Assembly: GCA_947624305.1 (NCBI GenBank)
Contig: CANQKC010000007.1
Coordinates: 1 to 64,000, forward strand
Length of the DNA stretch: 64,000 nucleotides
Source of the DNA: an uncultured Monoglobus sp.
Lineage (GTDB): Bacteria > Bacillota > Clostridia > Monoglobales > Monoglobaceae
Direction of reading: 5' to 3'
This document shows positions 48,423 through 58,500 of the stretch, in pieces (position 1 is the first letter of the stretch; the number at the start of each line of letters is the position of its first letter). The notes beneath the pieces are model-generated. The model made no database searches. It saw only the letters and a program-made list of their open reading frames with translations, and was not told the DNA's origin. A program made the translations under genes and the position numbers.

Positions 48423-50129
48423 ATGTTACATAGATTAGAAATCCCTGAGGATATAACACCGGAAAATCCGTTGTACGAGGAGTACAACAATTATAATGAG
48501 GCGGTTGACATGTGTATGAACGCCGGAGCGTACAGCCGCGATCTGCTGATGCGGATAGTGCGCGATAACGAGAATACGGAGTACGGCAAAAAGTACGGCT
48601 TCAGCGAGATCCGTTCCGTTGAGGACTATAAAAAGAAGGTTCCCTTCTCGGTATACGACGACTACGCGGAGGCGATCGAGCGCATGACTCGCGGCGAAAC
48701 GAACCTGATAACCGCCTACCCGATCGTCCATTACGCCGTGACTTCGGGAAGCGTGGACAATCCCAAAAACATTCCGGTATCGGACCGCACCATGGACGCA
48801 TACATGAAATACGCCTCAAGTATCGCCCAATGCGTATACGACCACGGCATACGCCAAATAAAGGGACGTCCGCCGAAATTCGGAAAACAGTTTATGACCG
48901 CGGTCGTAAAAACCGATTACGTGAAAGACGGAACGCTTAGGGGACCGATATCGTCGGCGGTATTCATTAAGAAAAAACCGTTTATGCACTATATTCTTCC
49001 GCTGCCCACAGAGGTTATGTACCCCGAGGGCAAAAAATTCAATCAAAAGTATCTGCGCGCGTTTTACGCGCTCAAGGAACGCAATATCGTATGCATGGTC
49101 GCGCCGTTTATGACAGCTCTTGTGGATACCATGTACTATATAGAATCCAATTGGCGCTCACTGATTCATGATATAGAAGTCGGAAGGCTCGACCCCGCCA
49201 TGGATATGGACGAGGATTTCCGCGCGGAGGCGAATAGTCAGCTGAGGCCCGATCCCGAAAGAGCGGCGGAGCTTAGAGCGGTTTTTGAAAAAGGTTTTGA
49301 CGAGCCCGTTATCCCGAAAATCTGGCAAAACTGTGATTACCTTTCGGCGATCGGAGGCGGCGGATTTGCCTCTTACACCCAAAAGATGAAGCGCTACTCG
49401 GGCGACATACCGATATATTTTAACAGCTACGGCGCGTCCGAGGGCCCGATTTCAACCAGTATGGAGATGGGAAAACCGGAGAGCACGGTAATTCCCGCAA
49501 ACGGCTTTTTCGAGTTCATTCCGGTGGATGACGAAAGCGGAGACTCGACAAAAACGCTTGACCTTGACGAACTTGAGATCGGACGCGAATACGAGATAGT
49601 TGTCACCAACCTCGCGGGCTTTTACCGCTACCGCCTTGGCGATGTTGTCGAGGTTGCGGGTTACGACGGCAAATCCCCGAGACTGTTGTTCAAGTACCGC
49701 AAGAACCAAATGGTCAACATTGCGGGCGAAAAGACAAACGAGGCTTGTGTCGCGTGGGTAGTGCGCGAGTTCGAGAAGATGATTGGCGAGCCGATTACCG
49801 ATTTCAGCATATATGCCGACACCGACGACCTTCCCGGACGCTATGTTATGTTTTTGGAGCCCGAGAAGCACCTTTCCAAAGAGAAACATGATTATTACCG
49901 CGATATATGCGATGAAAAGATGGGAATTGCCAACCCGTCATATGGCGCGAAGATAAAGGATAAGCTCCTGCTGCCGCTGAAGCTCTGCTTTTTGCAGCAG
50001 GAAACGTATTACTTGTACCGCGACATGATGATGCTGAAGGGCATTTCCGAGAACCAGATAAAGCCCGTGCGCGTGATCGACACGCCGAGAAAAGAAAAAT
50101 TCTTCTTCGGCCTTATCGACAGAGAATAA
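48423..50129 (+). CDS. GH3-family acyl-acid amido synthetase, copy 1
   Basis: A 568-residue adenylating enzyme of the GH3 family, known in plants for conjugating jasmonate, auxin or benzoates to amino acids. Family motifs are visible: the phosphate loop TSGSVDNPKNIPVSD (about 101-115), the ASSE-like YFNSYGASEGPIS (about 333-345) and LAGFYRYRLGDVVEVAGY (about 397-414) with the YRxGD adenylate-binding residues. The C-terminal lid domain follows from about 420. The chemistry should be acid + ATP to acyl-AMP, then amide formation with an amine. Bacterial GH3 enzymes are little characterised. AGGAGG precedes ATG 48423. It sits downstream of two ATP-grasp ligases and an exporter. Confidence 0.88.
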   Translation: MLHRLEIPEDITPENPLYEEYNNYNEAVDMCMNAGAYSRDLLMRIVRDNENTEYGKKYGFSEIRSVEDYKKKVPFSVYDDYAEAIERMTRGETNLITAYPIVHYAVTSGSVDNPKNIPVSDRTMDAYMKYASSIAQCVYDHGIRQIKGRPPKFGKQFMTAVVKTDYVKDGTLRGPISSAVFIKKKPFMHYILPLPTEVMYPEGKKFNQKYLRAFYALKERNIVCMVAPFMTALVDTMYYIESNWRSLIHDIEVGRLDPAMDMDEDFRAEANSQLRPDPERAAELRAVFEKGFDEPVIPKIWQNCDYLSAIGGGGFASYTQKMKRYSGDIPIYFNSYGASEGPISTSMEMGKPESTVIPANGFFEFIPVDDESGDSTKTLDLDELEIGREYEIVVTNLAGFYRYRLGDVVEVAGYDGKSPRLLFKYRKNQMVNIAGEKTNEACVAWVVREFEKMIGEPITDFSIYADTDDLPGRYVMFLEPEKHLSKEKHDYYRDICDEKMGIANPSYGAKIKDKLLLPLKLCFLQQETYYLYRDMMMLKGISENQIKPVRVIDTPRKEKFFFGLIDRE

Positions 50130-50184
50130 AAGCAAAATAGACCCGGGTTTGTATTAATTTTTAAACCGAAAATGGGGAGGAAAA

Positions 50185-51891
50185 ATGATAAATAGATTAG
50201 AAATTCCCGAAGATATAACGCCGGAAAATCCGTTGTACGAGGAGTACAACAGTTATAATGAGGTAATTGACATGTGCGTGAACGCCGGGGCGTACAGCCG
50301 CGATCTGCTGATGCGGATAGTGCGCGATAACGAGGACACCGAGTACGGCAAAAAGCACAGCTTCAGCGAGATCCGTTCCGTGGAGGACTATAAGAAGATG
50401 GTTCCCTTCTCGACATACGACGACTACGCGGAGGCGATCGAGCGGATGACGCGCGGTGAGGAAAATCTGATAACCGCCTACCCGATCATCCATTACGCCA
50501 AGACTTCCGGCAGCGTGGACAACCCCAAAAACATTCCGCTGTCTGACCGCACCATGAAAGCCTACATGAAATACTCCTCAAACATTGCACAGTGCGTATA
50601 TGACAACGGTATACGCAAAATAAAGGGGCGCCCGCCAAAGCGGGGAAAGCAGTTTATAACCTCGGTCGTACATATCGATCATGTAAAAAACGGCGCTTTA
50701 AAGAGCCCGATATCGTCGGCAGTATTCCTGCAGAAAAAGCCGCTTATGCGCCATGTCCTGCCGTTTCCCGCAGAAGTGATGTTCCCTGAGGAAAAAATCT
50801 TCGACCAAAAGTATCTGCACGCGTTTTACGCTCTCAGAGAGCGCAATATCGTATGTTTGGTAGCGCCGTTTATGACCGCCCTCATGGACAGCATGTACTA
50901 TATTGAGACGAACTGGCGCTCACTGGTTTATGATATAGAAATCGGAAGGCTCGACCCCGCCATGGATATGGACAAGGATTTCCGCGCGGAGGCGAATAAC
51001 CGGCTAAAACCCGATCCCGAAAGGGCTGCTGAGCTGAGAGCGATCTTTGAAAAGGGCTTTGACGAGCCCGTTATCCCGAAGATCTGGCCGAACTGTGATT
51101 ACCTTTCGGCGATAGGCGGCGGTGGATTTGCGTCCTACACCCAAAAGATAAAGCGCTACTCGGGCGGCATACCGATATATTTTAACAGCTACGCCGCGTC
51201 CGAGGGCCCTATATCAAGCTGTTTGGAGATGGGAAAAACAGAGAGCACGGTGATACCGGCGAACGGCTTTTTTGAGTTTATTCCGGTTGATGACGACAGC
51301 GGTGATCCGACCAAAACGCTTGACCTTGACGAGCTTGAGGTCGGACGCGAATATGAGATAATTGTCACCAATCTCGCGGGCCTTTACCGCTACCGTCTGG
51401 GTGATGTGGTCGAAGTCGCGGGCTACGAGGGCCAATCCCCGGAAATTGAGTTCAAATACCGCAAAAACCAGATAATCAACATCTCGGGCGAAAAGACAAA
51501 CGAGGCTGCAGCCGCGTGGGCTGTGCGTGAGTTTGAAAAAGCTACGGGAGAGGCGATCACGGATTTCAGTCTATACGCCGACACCGACGACCTGCCCGGA
51601 CGCTACGTGTTTTTCATGGAGCCCGAGAAGCACATTCCAAAAGAAAAGCACGCTCATTACCGAGATATATGTGAGGAAAAGCTGCGCATCGCCAATCCGA
51701 TATACGACGAGATGCTGGAGGGCAAGCATCAGCTGCCGATGAAGCTACACTTTTTGCAGCAGGAAACGTATTACTTGTACCGCGACCTGATGATGCTGAA
51801 GGGCATCTCCGAGAACCAGATAAAGCCCGTGCGCTTAATCGACACGCCGAGGAAGGAACGTTTCTTCTTCGGACTTATTGACAATGAATAA
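50185..51891 (+). CDS. GH3-family acyl-acid amido synthetase, copy 2
   Basis: This is exactly the same length (568 aa) as copy 1 and roughly four-fifths identical by eye, including the leader. Motifs are TSGSVDNPKNIPLSD, YFNSYAASEGPIS and LAGLYRYRLGDVVEVAGY. Differences cluster in the middle (for example FPAEVMFPEEKIFD against LPTEVMYPEGKKFN) and in the lid, which may reflect a different acid or amine substrate. Both copies keep all visible catalytic motifs, so neither looks decayed. It is the last gene of the operon. A weak inverted repeat follows at 51892-51930. Confidence 0.88.
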   Translation: MINRLEIPEDITPENPLYEEYNSYNEVIDMCVNAGAYSRDLLMRIVRDNEDTEYGKKHSFSEIRSVEDYKKMVPFSTYDDYAEAIERMTRGEENLITAYPIIHYAKTSGSVDNPKNIPLSDRTMKAYMKYSSNIAQCVYDNGIRKIKGRPPKRGKQFITSVVHIDHVKNGALKSPISSAVFLQKKPLMRHVLPFPAEVMFPEEKIFDQKYLHAFYALRERNIVCLVAPFMTALMDSMYYIETNWRSLVYDIEIGRLDPAMDMDKDFRAEANNRLKPDPERAAELRAIFEKGFDEPVIPKIWPNCDYLSAIGGGGFASYTQKIKRYSGGIPIYFNSYAASEGPISSCLEMGKTESTVIPANGFFEFIPVDDDSGDPTKTLDLDELEVGREYEIIVTNLAGLYRYRLGDVVEVAGYEGQSPEIEFKYRKNQIINISGEKTNEAAAAWAVREFEKATGEAITDFSLYADTDDLPGRYVFFMEPEKHIPKEKHAHYRDICEEKLRIANPIYDEMLEGKHQLPMKLHFLQQETYYLYRDLMMLKGISENQIKPVRLIDTPRKERFFFGLIDNE

Positions 51892-51930
51892 CGCGGTCCG
51901 CCGCCATGACAGGCTGACGCGAACCGCGCA
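51892..51930. terminator. Weak hairpin between convergent genes
   Basis: CGCGGTCCGC pairs with GCGAACCGCG (one mismatch) across a loop of about 17 bases, followed on plus by AAAAATTTT. No clean T run follows on either strand, so termination is only possible, not clear. Confidence 0.35.
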
Positions 51931-51936
51931 AAAATT

Positions 51937-52686
51937 TTACTCGTAATCCACAACGTTTATCCAGCTCTCGAGGAATTCCCTTTCACCGGGCTTGTTCTTC
52001 GCGAGCTGCGAGGCCGCGACGATCGGCAGCCACGACTGGACGTACTGCAGCGCAGTGTCCGATTTTTTGCAGAACAGCTTGATATATTTTTCGGCCAGCG
52101 CGTCCTTTTTCTCAAGCTTAAACAGCAAATATGTCCGCGCGACGTCCTCGGAGGCGTTGCCCTGCGTCGCGTGCGACCAGTCGAGGATATACGGCGTTCC
52201 GTCCTTTGTGATTATCACGTTCGACGGGTTATAATCGCCGTGCAGGACCTTGGTGTGCTTTTTCATACCGTTCAGGCGGGTGTGCAGCTCGTATCTCGTT
52301 GTTGCGTCGAGCGCGCTCTCCGAGATCTTTCTGTTCATCTTGTCGTGTATCTTGTTGAGCAGCGGGCAGGACTTGTTCTGTATCTCAAGCTGCGTGTCAA
52401 CGAACAGTTCAAGATACTCGTCCTCTTTGCCGGGGTCCTTTTCCATCAGCGAGGCCAGCGTCTCGCCCTCGATAAAATCAGTGATGATCGCCCACTTGCC
52501 GTCGATCTTGGTGACCTCGCGAATTTTCGGTATGTCTAATCCGGTTTCCTCAATGCGGGCGGTGTTGAGCGCTTCGTTCAACACGTCCGCTGTTTTGTAA
52601 CTTTCGGCAAACACCTTGATCGCCGCGTCTCCGTCGCGGTACACGGTTTTGTCGGGTCTTGCCGCGATAACATTATTCAGGTTCAT
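51937..52686 (-). CDS. APH/choline-kinase-like phosphotransferase
   Basis: A 249-residue protein kinase-like-fold phosphotransferase. The catalytic loop is VLHGDYNPSNVII (about 147-159, the HGDxxxxN signature) and the metal-binding DxD-like segment is PYILDWSHAT (about 167-176). The N-lobe has KWAIITDFIEGETLASL. It resembles the TIGR02172 uncharacterised family and fructosamine/choline-type small-molecule kinases more than true aminoglycoside kinases. ATG 52686 begins one base after the adhE stop, with AAAGGAG inside the end of adhE, so it is translationally coupled and shares Rex-type control. The substrate is unknown; resistance should not be assumed. Confidence 0.85.
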   Translation of the reverse strand: MNLNNVIAARPDKTVYRDGDAAIKVFAESYKTADVLNEALNTARIEETGLDIPKIREVTKIDGKWAIITDFIEGETLASLMEKDPGKEDEYLELFVDTQLEIQNKSCPLLNKIHDKMNRKISESALDATTRYELHTRLNGMKKHTKVLHGDYNPSNVIITKDGTPYILDWSHATQGNASEDVARTYLLFKLEKKDALAEKYIKLFCKKSDTALQYVQSWLPIVAASQLAKNKPGEREFLESWINVVDYE

Positions 52687-52687
52687 C

Positions 52688-55291
52688 TTAATACTCCTTT
52701 CCGTAATATGCGCCTTTATACAGTTCCTTGAGCTCGCTCATCAGCGGATAGCGCGGGTTCGCGCCGGTGCACTGATCGTCAAACGCCATTTCTGTCATCT
52801 CGTCGAGAGTTTCGAGGAATTTGTCCTCATCAACGCCGTAGTCGCGGATAGTTTTCTTTATGCCGACCGCCTCTTTAAGCTCCTCGATCTTCGCGATGAG
52901 CTTTTCAAGCTTCTCCTCGTCGGTCCTGCCGCCCAGGTGCAGGAAGTCGGCGATCTCGGCGTATCTCGCGAGAGCGTGAGGGTGGTCGTACTGCGGGAAG
53001 GTTCCCATCTTCTGCGGAGCCTCGGCCGCGTTGTATCTCATCACGTCGCAGATCAGCAGCGCGTTGGCGACGCCGTGCGGAATGTGGTGGTACGCGCCCA
53101 GCTTGTGCGCCAGAGAGTGGCACACGCCCAGGAACGCGTTGGCGAACGCCATTCCCGCCATGCAGGATGCGTGGGCCATTTTTTCTCTCGCCTTCGGGTC
53201 CGCCGCGCCGTCATTGTAAGCCGCGGGCAGATAATCGAATATCGTCTGTATCGCCTTTAACGCAATTCCGTCGGTGAACTCGGTCGCCATGACCGAAACA
53301 TACGCCTCAAGCGCGTGAGTCAGCGCGTCAATTCCCGAGGCGGATGTCAAACCTTTAGGCATGTTCATCATCAGATCGGCATCGACTATCGCCATGTCGG
53401 GCATAAGCTCATAATCGGCGAGTGGATATTTTATGCCTGTCTTTTCGTCGGTGATGACCGCGAACGGCGTTACCTCGGAGCCGGTTCCCGCCGAGGTGGG
53501 AACGGCGATAAAGTCGGCCTTCTCTCCCATGCGCGGGAAGGTGTAGACGCGCTTTCTGATGTCGATAAAGCGCATCGCCATATCCATAAAGTCCGCCTCG
53601 GGATGCTCATACAGCACCCACATTATCTTACCCGCGTCCATTGCGGAGCCGCCGCCCAGCGCGATTATCACGTCGGGCTCAAACGCGCGCATTGCCTCGG
53701 CGCCCTCCTTGGCGGACGCGAGAGACGGGTCGGGCGCAACGTTAAAGAACGTGGTGTGCGTTATGCCCATTTCGTCAAGCTTGTCGGTTATCGCTTTTGA
53801 ATAGCCGTTTTTGTAAAGGAACTCGTCTGTCACGATGAACGCCTTCTTTTTGTTCATAACGGTTTTAAGCTCCTCGAGCGCGACCGGCAGACAGCCTTTT
53901 TTGATATACACCTTTTCGGGCGTTCTGAACCACAGCATGTTTTCTCTCCTCTCAGCGACAGTCTTTATGTTGATAAGATGCTTCACGCCGACGTTTTCTG
54001 ACACCGAGTTGCCGCCCCATGAGCCGCAGCCCAAAGTCAGCGACGGATTGAGCTTGAAGTTGTAAAGGTCCCCGATGCCGCCGTGGGACGAGGGCGTGTT
54101 CACAAGTATACGGCAGGTTTTCATTCTCTCGCCGAATTTTTTAAGCTTTTCCTGCTCCGTCACCGTGTTGAGGTAAACCGAAGACGTGTGGCCGTAGCCG
54201 CCGTCGGCTATGAGCTGCTCGGCCTTGTCGAGCGCGTCGTCAAAATCCTTAGACTTGTACATAGCGAGCACAGGCGACAGCTTTTCATGCGCGAACTCTT
54301 CGGACAGGTCGACGCTCTCTACCTCGCCAATCATAACGCGGGTCGCCTCGGGGATCTCGACTCCCGCGAGCCGCGCGATAGTCACGGGCTTCTGACCCAC
54401 GATCTTCGCGTTGAGCGCGCCGTTAATGATTATCGTTTTGCGCACCTTGTCGATCTCGTCGGGCTTTAAAAAATAGCAGCCGCGGTACTCGAACTCTTTT
54501 TTGACCTTTTGGTATATTTTTCTGTCAACGATAACGCTCTGCTCCGAGGCGCATATCATTCCGTTGTCGAACGACTTTGAATGAATTATCGAGTTGACCG
54601 CGAGCAGAATGTCCGCGCTCTCGTCTATGATCGCGGGAGTGTTTCCCGCGCCCACGCCGATCGCGGGCTTTCCGGATGAATACGCCGCGCTGACCATTCC
54701 GGGGCCGCCCGTGGCCAGAATGCAGTCCGCCTCGCGCATGATGAGGTTCGTCATCTCAAGCGACGGAACGTCGATCCAGCCTATGATATTCTCGGGCGCT
54801 CCTGCCCTGACCGCCGCCTCAAGCACGATCCTCGCCGCCTCGATCGTTGACTTTTTCGCTCTCGGGTGAGGACTGATAACTATGCCGTTGCGCGTCTTTA
54901 AGGCGATAAGCGTCTTAAAAATTGCGGTGGAGGTGGGGTTTGTCGTGGGAATGACCGCCGCCAGAACTCCGATAGGCTCGGCTATTTTCTTTATTCCGAA
55001 CGCCTTGTCCTCCTCGATAACGCCGCATGTCTTTTCGTTTTTGTACTTGTTGTAGATGTACTCCGAGGCGTAGTTGTTCTTTATCACCTTGTCCTCAACA
55101 ACGCCCATTCCGGTTTCCTCGACAGCCATCTTCGCGAGCGGTATCCGCGCCATGTTCGCCGCGGTCGCCGCAGCCTTGAAGATTTTGTCGACCCGCTCCT
55201 GAGAGAACGACGCGAACTCGCGCTGCGCCGCCCTTACCTCGCGGAGCCGTTTTTCAAGCGTCTCAACGCTGTCAACCAAATACTCTTTCAT
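52688..55291 (-). CDS. adhE: Bifunctional acetaldehyde-CoA/alcohol dehydrogenase
   Basis: This is an 867-residue fusion enzyme that reduces acetyl-CoA to acetaldehyde and then ethanol, regenerating two NAD+. The N-terminal aldehyde dehydrogenase domain has NGMICASEQS with the catalytic Cys near residue 246. The C-terminal iron-dependent alcohol dehydrogenase has GGGSAMDAGKIMW (about 545) and the iron-binding CHSLAHKLGAYHHIPHG (about 722-738). ATG 55291 with AAAGGAAC is chosen; the ORF's upstream extension overlaps the operator. An 18-base Rex-like operator lies 28 bases upstream. AdhE forms spirosomes in other bacteria. It is the main fermentative ethanol enzyme and probably unrelated to the NRPS beside it. 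Confidence 0.97.
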   Translation of the reverse strand: MKEYLVDSVETLEKRLREVRAAQREFASFSQERVDKIFKAAATAANMARIPLAKMAVEETGMGVVEDKVIKNNYASEYIYNKYKNEKTCGVIEEDKAFGIKKIAEPIGVLAAVIPTTNPTSTAIFKTLIALKTRNGIVISPHPRAKKSTIEAARIVLEAAVRAGAPENIIGWIDVPSLEMTNLIMREADCILATGGPGMVSAAYSSGKPAIGVGAGNTPAIIDESADILLAVNSIIHSKSFDNGMICASEQSVIVDRKIYQKVKKEFEYRGCYFLKPDEIDKVRKTIIINGALNAKIVGQKPVTIARLAGVEIPEATRVMIGEVESVDLSEEFAHEKLSPVLAMYKSKDFDDALDKAEQLIADGGYGHTSSVYLNTVTEQEKLKKFGERMKTCRILVNTPSSHGGIGDLYNFKLNPSLTLGCGSWGGNSVSENVGVKHLINIKTVAERRENMLWFRTPEKVYIKKGCLPVALEELKTVMNKKKAFIVTDEFLYKNGYSKAITDKLDEMGITHTTFFNVAPDPSLASAKEGAEAMRAFEPDVIIALGGGSAMDAGKIMWVLYEHPEADFMDMAMRFIDIRKRVYTFPRMGEKADFIAVPTSAGTGSEVTPFAVITDEKTGIKYPLADYELMPDMAIVDADLMMNMPKGLTSASGIDALTHALEAYVSVMATEFTDGIALKAIQTIFDYLPAAYNDGAADPKAREKMAHASCMAGMAFANAFLGVCHSLAHKLGAYHHIPHGVANALLICDVMRYNAAEAPQKMGTFPQYDHPHALARYAEIADFLHLGGRTDEEKLEKLIAKIEELKEAVGIKKTIRDYGVDEDKFLETLDEMTEMAFDDQCTGANPRYPLMSELKELYKGAYYGKEY

Positions 55292-55318
55292 GCTATCAGT
55301 TCCTTTCTGTAATTTTGA

Positions 55319-55336
55319 TTGATAATTATTTAACAA
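55319..55336 (-). promoter_or_regulatory. Rex-type redox operator upstream of adhE
   Basis: The minus-strand sequence TTGTTAAATAATTATCAA matches the Rex consensus TTGTTAAnnnnTTAACAA at 13 of the 14 defined positions. Rex is an NADH-sensing repressor that controls adhE in many clostridia. Position, 28 bases before the start codon, fits repression. An overlapping inverted repeat TTTAACA-TAGAT-TGTTAAA lies immediately upstream. Confidence 0.8.
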
Positions 55337-55463
55337 TCTATGTTAAAATAATAACACACTATTAAAATATTTACAATATTAATATTTTACTAACTTGCGC
55401 CCGTTTGTATTCATGATTTTGTTAATTTTTTATCAAAGTCTGTCTGCCCGCTCCAAAAAGCCG

Positions 55464-55501
55464 AAAAAAACCGACGCGGAAAACATACTGTTCCGCGTCG
55501 G
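55464..55501 (-). terminator. Terminator of the NRPS operon
   Basis: CCGACGCGGAA/TTCCGCGTCGG, a perfect 11-bp stem (55471-55481 with 55491-55501) followed on minus by TTTTTTT (55470-55464). Confidence 0.9.
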
Positions 55502-55503
55502 GT

Positions 55504-55523
55504 AAGGCGGCAAAAGCCGCCTT
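55504..55523 (-). terminator. Second hairpin after the NRPS gene
   Basis: AAGGCGGC/GCCGCCTT with a four-base loop, placed between the NRPS stop codon and the main terminator. It lacks its own T run and is probably an RNA 3'-end stabiliser or part of a double terminator. Confidence 0.55.
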
Positions 55524-55548
55524 ATTGTGTTTCCAAAATAACACCCGC

Positions 55549-58500
55549 TTATTTTATTTCGGCGGCGTTGTCAAAAAAGCCGAGGGTAACAAGAGCGTTT
55601 ACCGCCCTGCTTATGTAATTCTCATCGGTAAGCGGCCATGAAAATCCCAGCTTGTAAAGCGCCTTCACGGTAAAGTTGTTGACGTTTTCGACCGCCCTGT
55701 GTTCAGCGTCATTTGTTCTGTAGGATATAAGGGCCGAAACCTCCATGTTTTTCTCGTCGCTTGACAATATCTCGTTGAACCGCTTTTCATATTCCTCGTC
55801 AGGCTCTTTTTTAATAATTATGCCGTTTTCGCGCATGCCGTCAATAACGTTGTCCATGTGGACAAAATGGGCGTTATACGCGTGGAACACCGTGAACCGC
55901 GAAGGCGTGCCCGCGAGCTTCAATACAGCCGCCGCCGTTGAGTCTATCGGTGAAAACTCGACCTCCCTGTCGAGCTCCGAGATCGGGAAGCAGCCGAGCA
56001 CCGCGTAAGCGCGCAGCGTGTTCATAAAGTTGTTGGTTCGGAAATTTGCCTGGAACTCTCCGTCCTTTTCGCGGCTCATCAAATTTCCGACGCGTATCAC
56101 CTTGCCTCTGAGGCCCTTGTCCCTGACCGCGGTGAGCACCGCCTTTTCCGCCCTGTGCTTGGTGTTCACATACTTGTTGTCAAGATCCTGTCCGAATTCA
56201 AGCATGCTCTCAGAAAGCTTCACATGCTTTGGAATACTGCCGCCCACGCTCTCGCCGCCAACGCTGACCGTTGAGATCTGAACCAGGCTCTTGTCAAGCT
56301 CAAGGCAGGCCGCTATCAGGTTTTCAACGCCCTCAACATTTACCTTTTCGAGTATGTCGCTGTTTGTGAAATGCTTTACGCAGGCCGCGCAGTTTATCAC
56401 GGTGTCAAAGTCGTATCCGCGCAGCTTATCGGTGAGCCCGCCCGAGGTAATGTCGCTGTCTATGACGGTGATGCAGCTTTCAAACAATTCGTCATAGGTG
56501 TCGTCAAAATAAAACATCAGCATCATTTTCACGCGCTCCTCGGCAGTCAGCTTGCCGTTGTTCCGCGCGAGGCAGAATATTTTTCCCGCGCCGCCGTCGA
56601 TGAGCTGCTTTAGCACATGCGCGCCCAGAAATCCCGTGGCGCCCGTCACCAGAACGTTTCCTATGTCCGTATAAGTTATTTCCCCGACATGCTGCGCCGT
56701 ATTGTATTTCAGAACGTCGCAAAGCGGCTCTTGTTCCTCGTCCGCCGCGGCTTCGGCCACGGTTTTTGTCTCCGTCGCTTCCGAAGCGTTCACAAGCGCC
56801 GCCAGCTTTGCCGGCGTTGTGTTGTCGAAAATATCCTTATAGACAATGGGAATATTTTGAGTCATGCAGCGCACGGCAATTTTTGTGGCCAGCAGCGACG
56901 TGCCTCCGAGCTCAAAGAAATCGTCGTCGGCGTATACCGTGTCAAGACCGAGCACGGCGGCGAACATATCGCAAAATGTCTTTTCCGTGTCGTTTGCGGC
57001 TTTTCTTCCGTCCGATCTTTTCCGCGCCGTCTGCGGTTCGGGCAGCGCTTTTTTGTCTATCTTGCCGTTTGCCGTGGAAGGCAGCTCGTCAAGCCGGTTA
57101 AACGACGCGGGGATCATATAATCCGTGAGCGTCTTTTTCATTTCAGATTTCAGATACTCAACGTCGGGATCTCCCTCGGCGGTGTAGTACGCGCATATTC
57201 CGTCCTCTTGACCGACCTTTCTGATCACAGCGACAGCCGAGCGTATTCCTTTTATGTTTGTCAGGCACTTTTCGATCTCGCCAAGTTCAATCCTCAGTCC
57301 GCGGAGCTTGACCTGATTATCCGTTCTGCCGAGGATCACAACGTCTCCGTCCTTTGTGTGACGCGCGTAATCGCCCGAGCGGTAGAAGCGTTCGCCATCA
57401 TATTCGATAAAAGCCTTTTCAGTCTGCTCGGGAAGCTTGTTATAGCCTAAGGCGACTCCCAATCCGCCTATAAGCAGCTCGCCTACAACGCCCGGCGGCA
57501 GCTTGTTTCCGTCCATATCCACAATGTACTCGCGGCAGTTCAGGAGCGGTCTGCCGACGGATATTTCATCGGCGTTTGTAAGATCCTTCGCGTTTGACGC
57601 CACAGTGATCTCCGTGGGACCGTAGGCGTTTATAAGTCGAGCGTTCGTCTTTTCGCGCAGGACACTAAGCAGCTTATCCGAATATTTTTCGCCGCCCGAT
57701 AAAATCACCTTGCAGTTTTTCATTGCGTCCGCGAATTCGTCAAGCTCCATATATACAAGAAGTCTCGACGGCGTGGCGATGAACGCGTCCACATTGTTTT
57801 CCTTGAAGAAAGCCGCGAGCGACAGAGGATCGTTTATCTGCCCGTCGTCCGCGAAAGCGAGCGTAAGACCGTTGCAGAGCGCGACAGCCGTCTCCTGCAG
57901 CGACATATCAAATGATACTGTTGTGATCGCGCCGTAGCATTTGCAGCACTCGGTTATGCAGCGAACCTGAATATTGCGCTCGTCATCGGTAACATAGCCC
58001 GCGATAGCGATATGCCTGAGCATAACGCCCTTAGGCTTTCCCGTGGAACCGGAGGTGTAAATAAGATAAGCCAAATCATCGGGTGAAATTGCGATATCCG
58101 GCTTTTTATCATCTCCGTCCGCTTCAAGCTCCGCTATATCAACCGTATTTTTGTACGCGTCAAGCAAATCGCCGAAGGTTATCACAAGCTCCGCGCCGCT
58201 GTCCTCTATAATGCTTTCTATTCTCTCTTTCGGATATTCGGGACAGGTCGGTATAAACGCGCCGCCCGCCTTTAATATACCGAGCATTGCAGCTAAGAAT
58301 TTTGAGGTTCTGTCCAAAAGTATAATCACGCGGCTGCCGTTTTTAATTCCGCGCTTTAACAGCGCGTTCGCGATCACATTCGCGCGTCTGTCCGTTTCGG
58401 CGTAAGTAAATTTGCCGTCGCAGGCGATGATCGCCGTCCGGTCGGGGTGGAGCTTTGCCTGATACTCGAATTTTTCGTGCAGAAGCTTTATCGGGGGCTC

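Noticed and set aside
51937-52686. Aminoglycoside resistance gene
   Set aside because: The HGDxxxxN loop is shared by many small-molecule kinases, and the sequence looks closer to the uncharacterised choline/fructosamine-kinase-like group. Coupling to adhE also argues for metabolism.
52688-55291. AdhE as a tailoring enzyme for the NRPS aldehyde
   Set aside because: It is a standard full-length bifunctional fermentation enzyme with its own Rex-type operator and is separated from the NRPS gene by a strong terminator. Adjacency alone is not enough.
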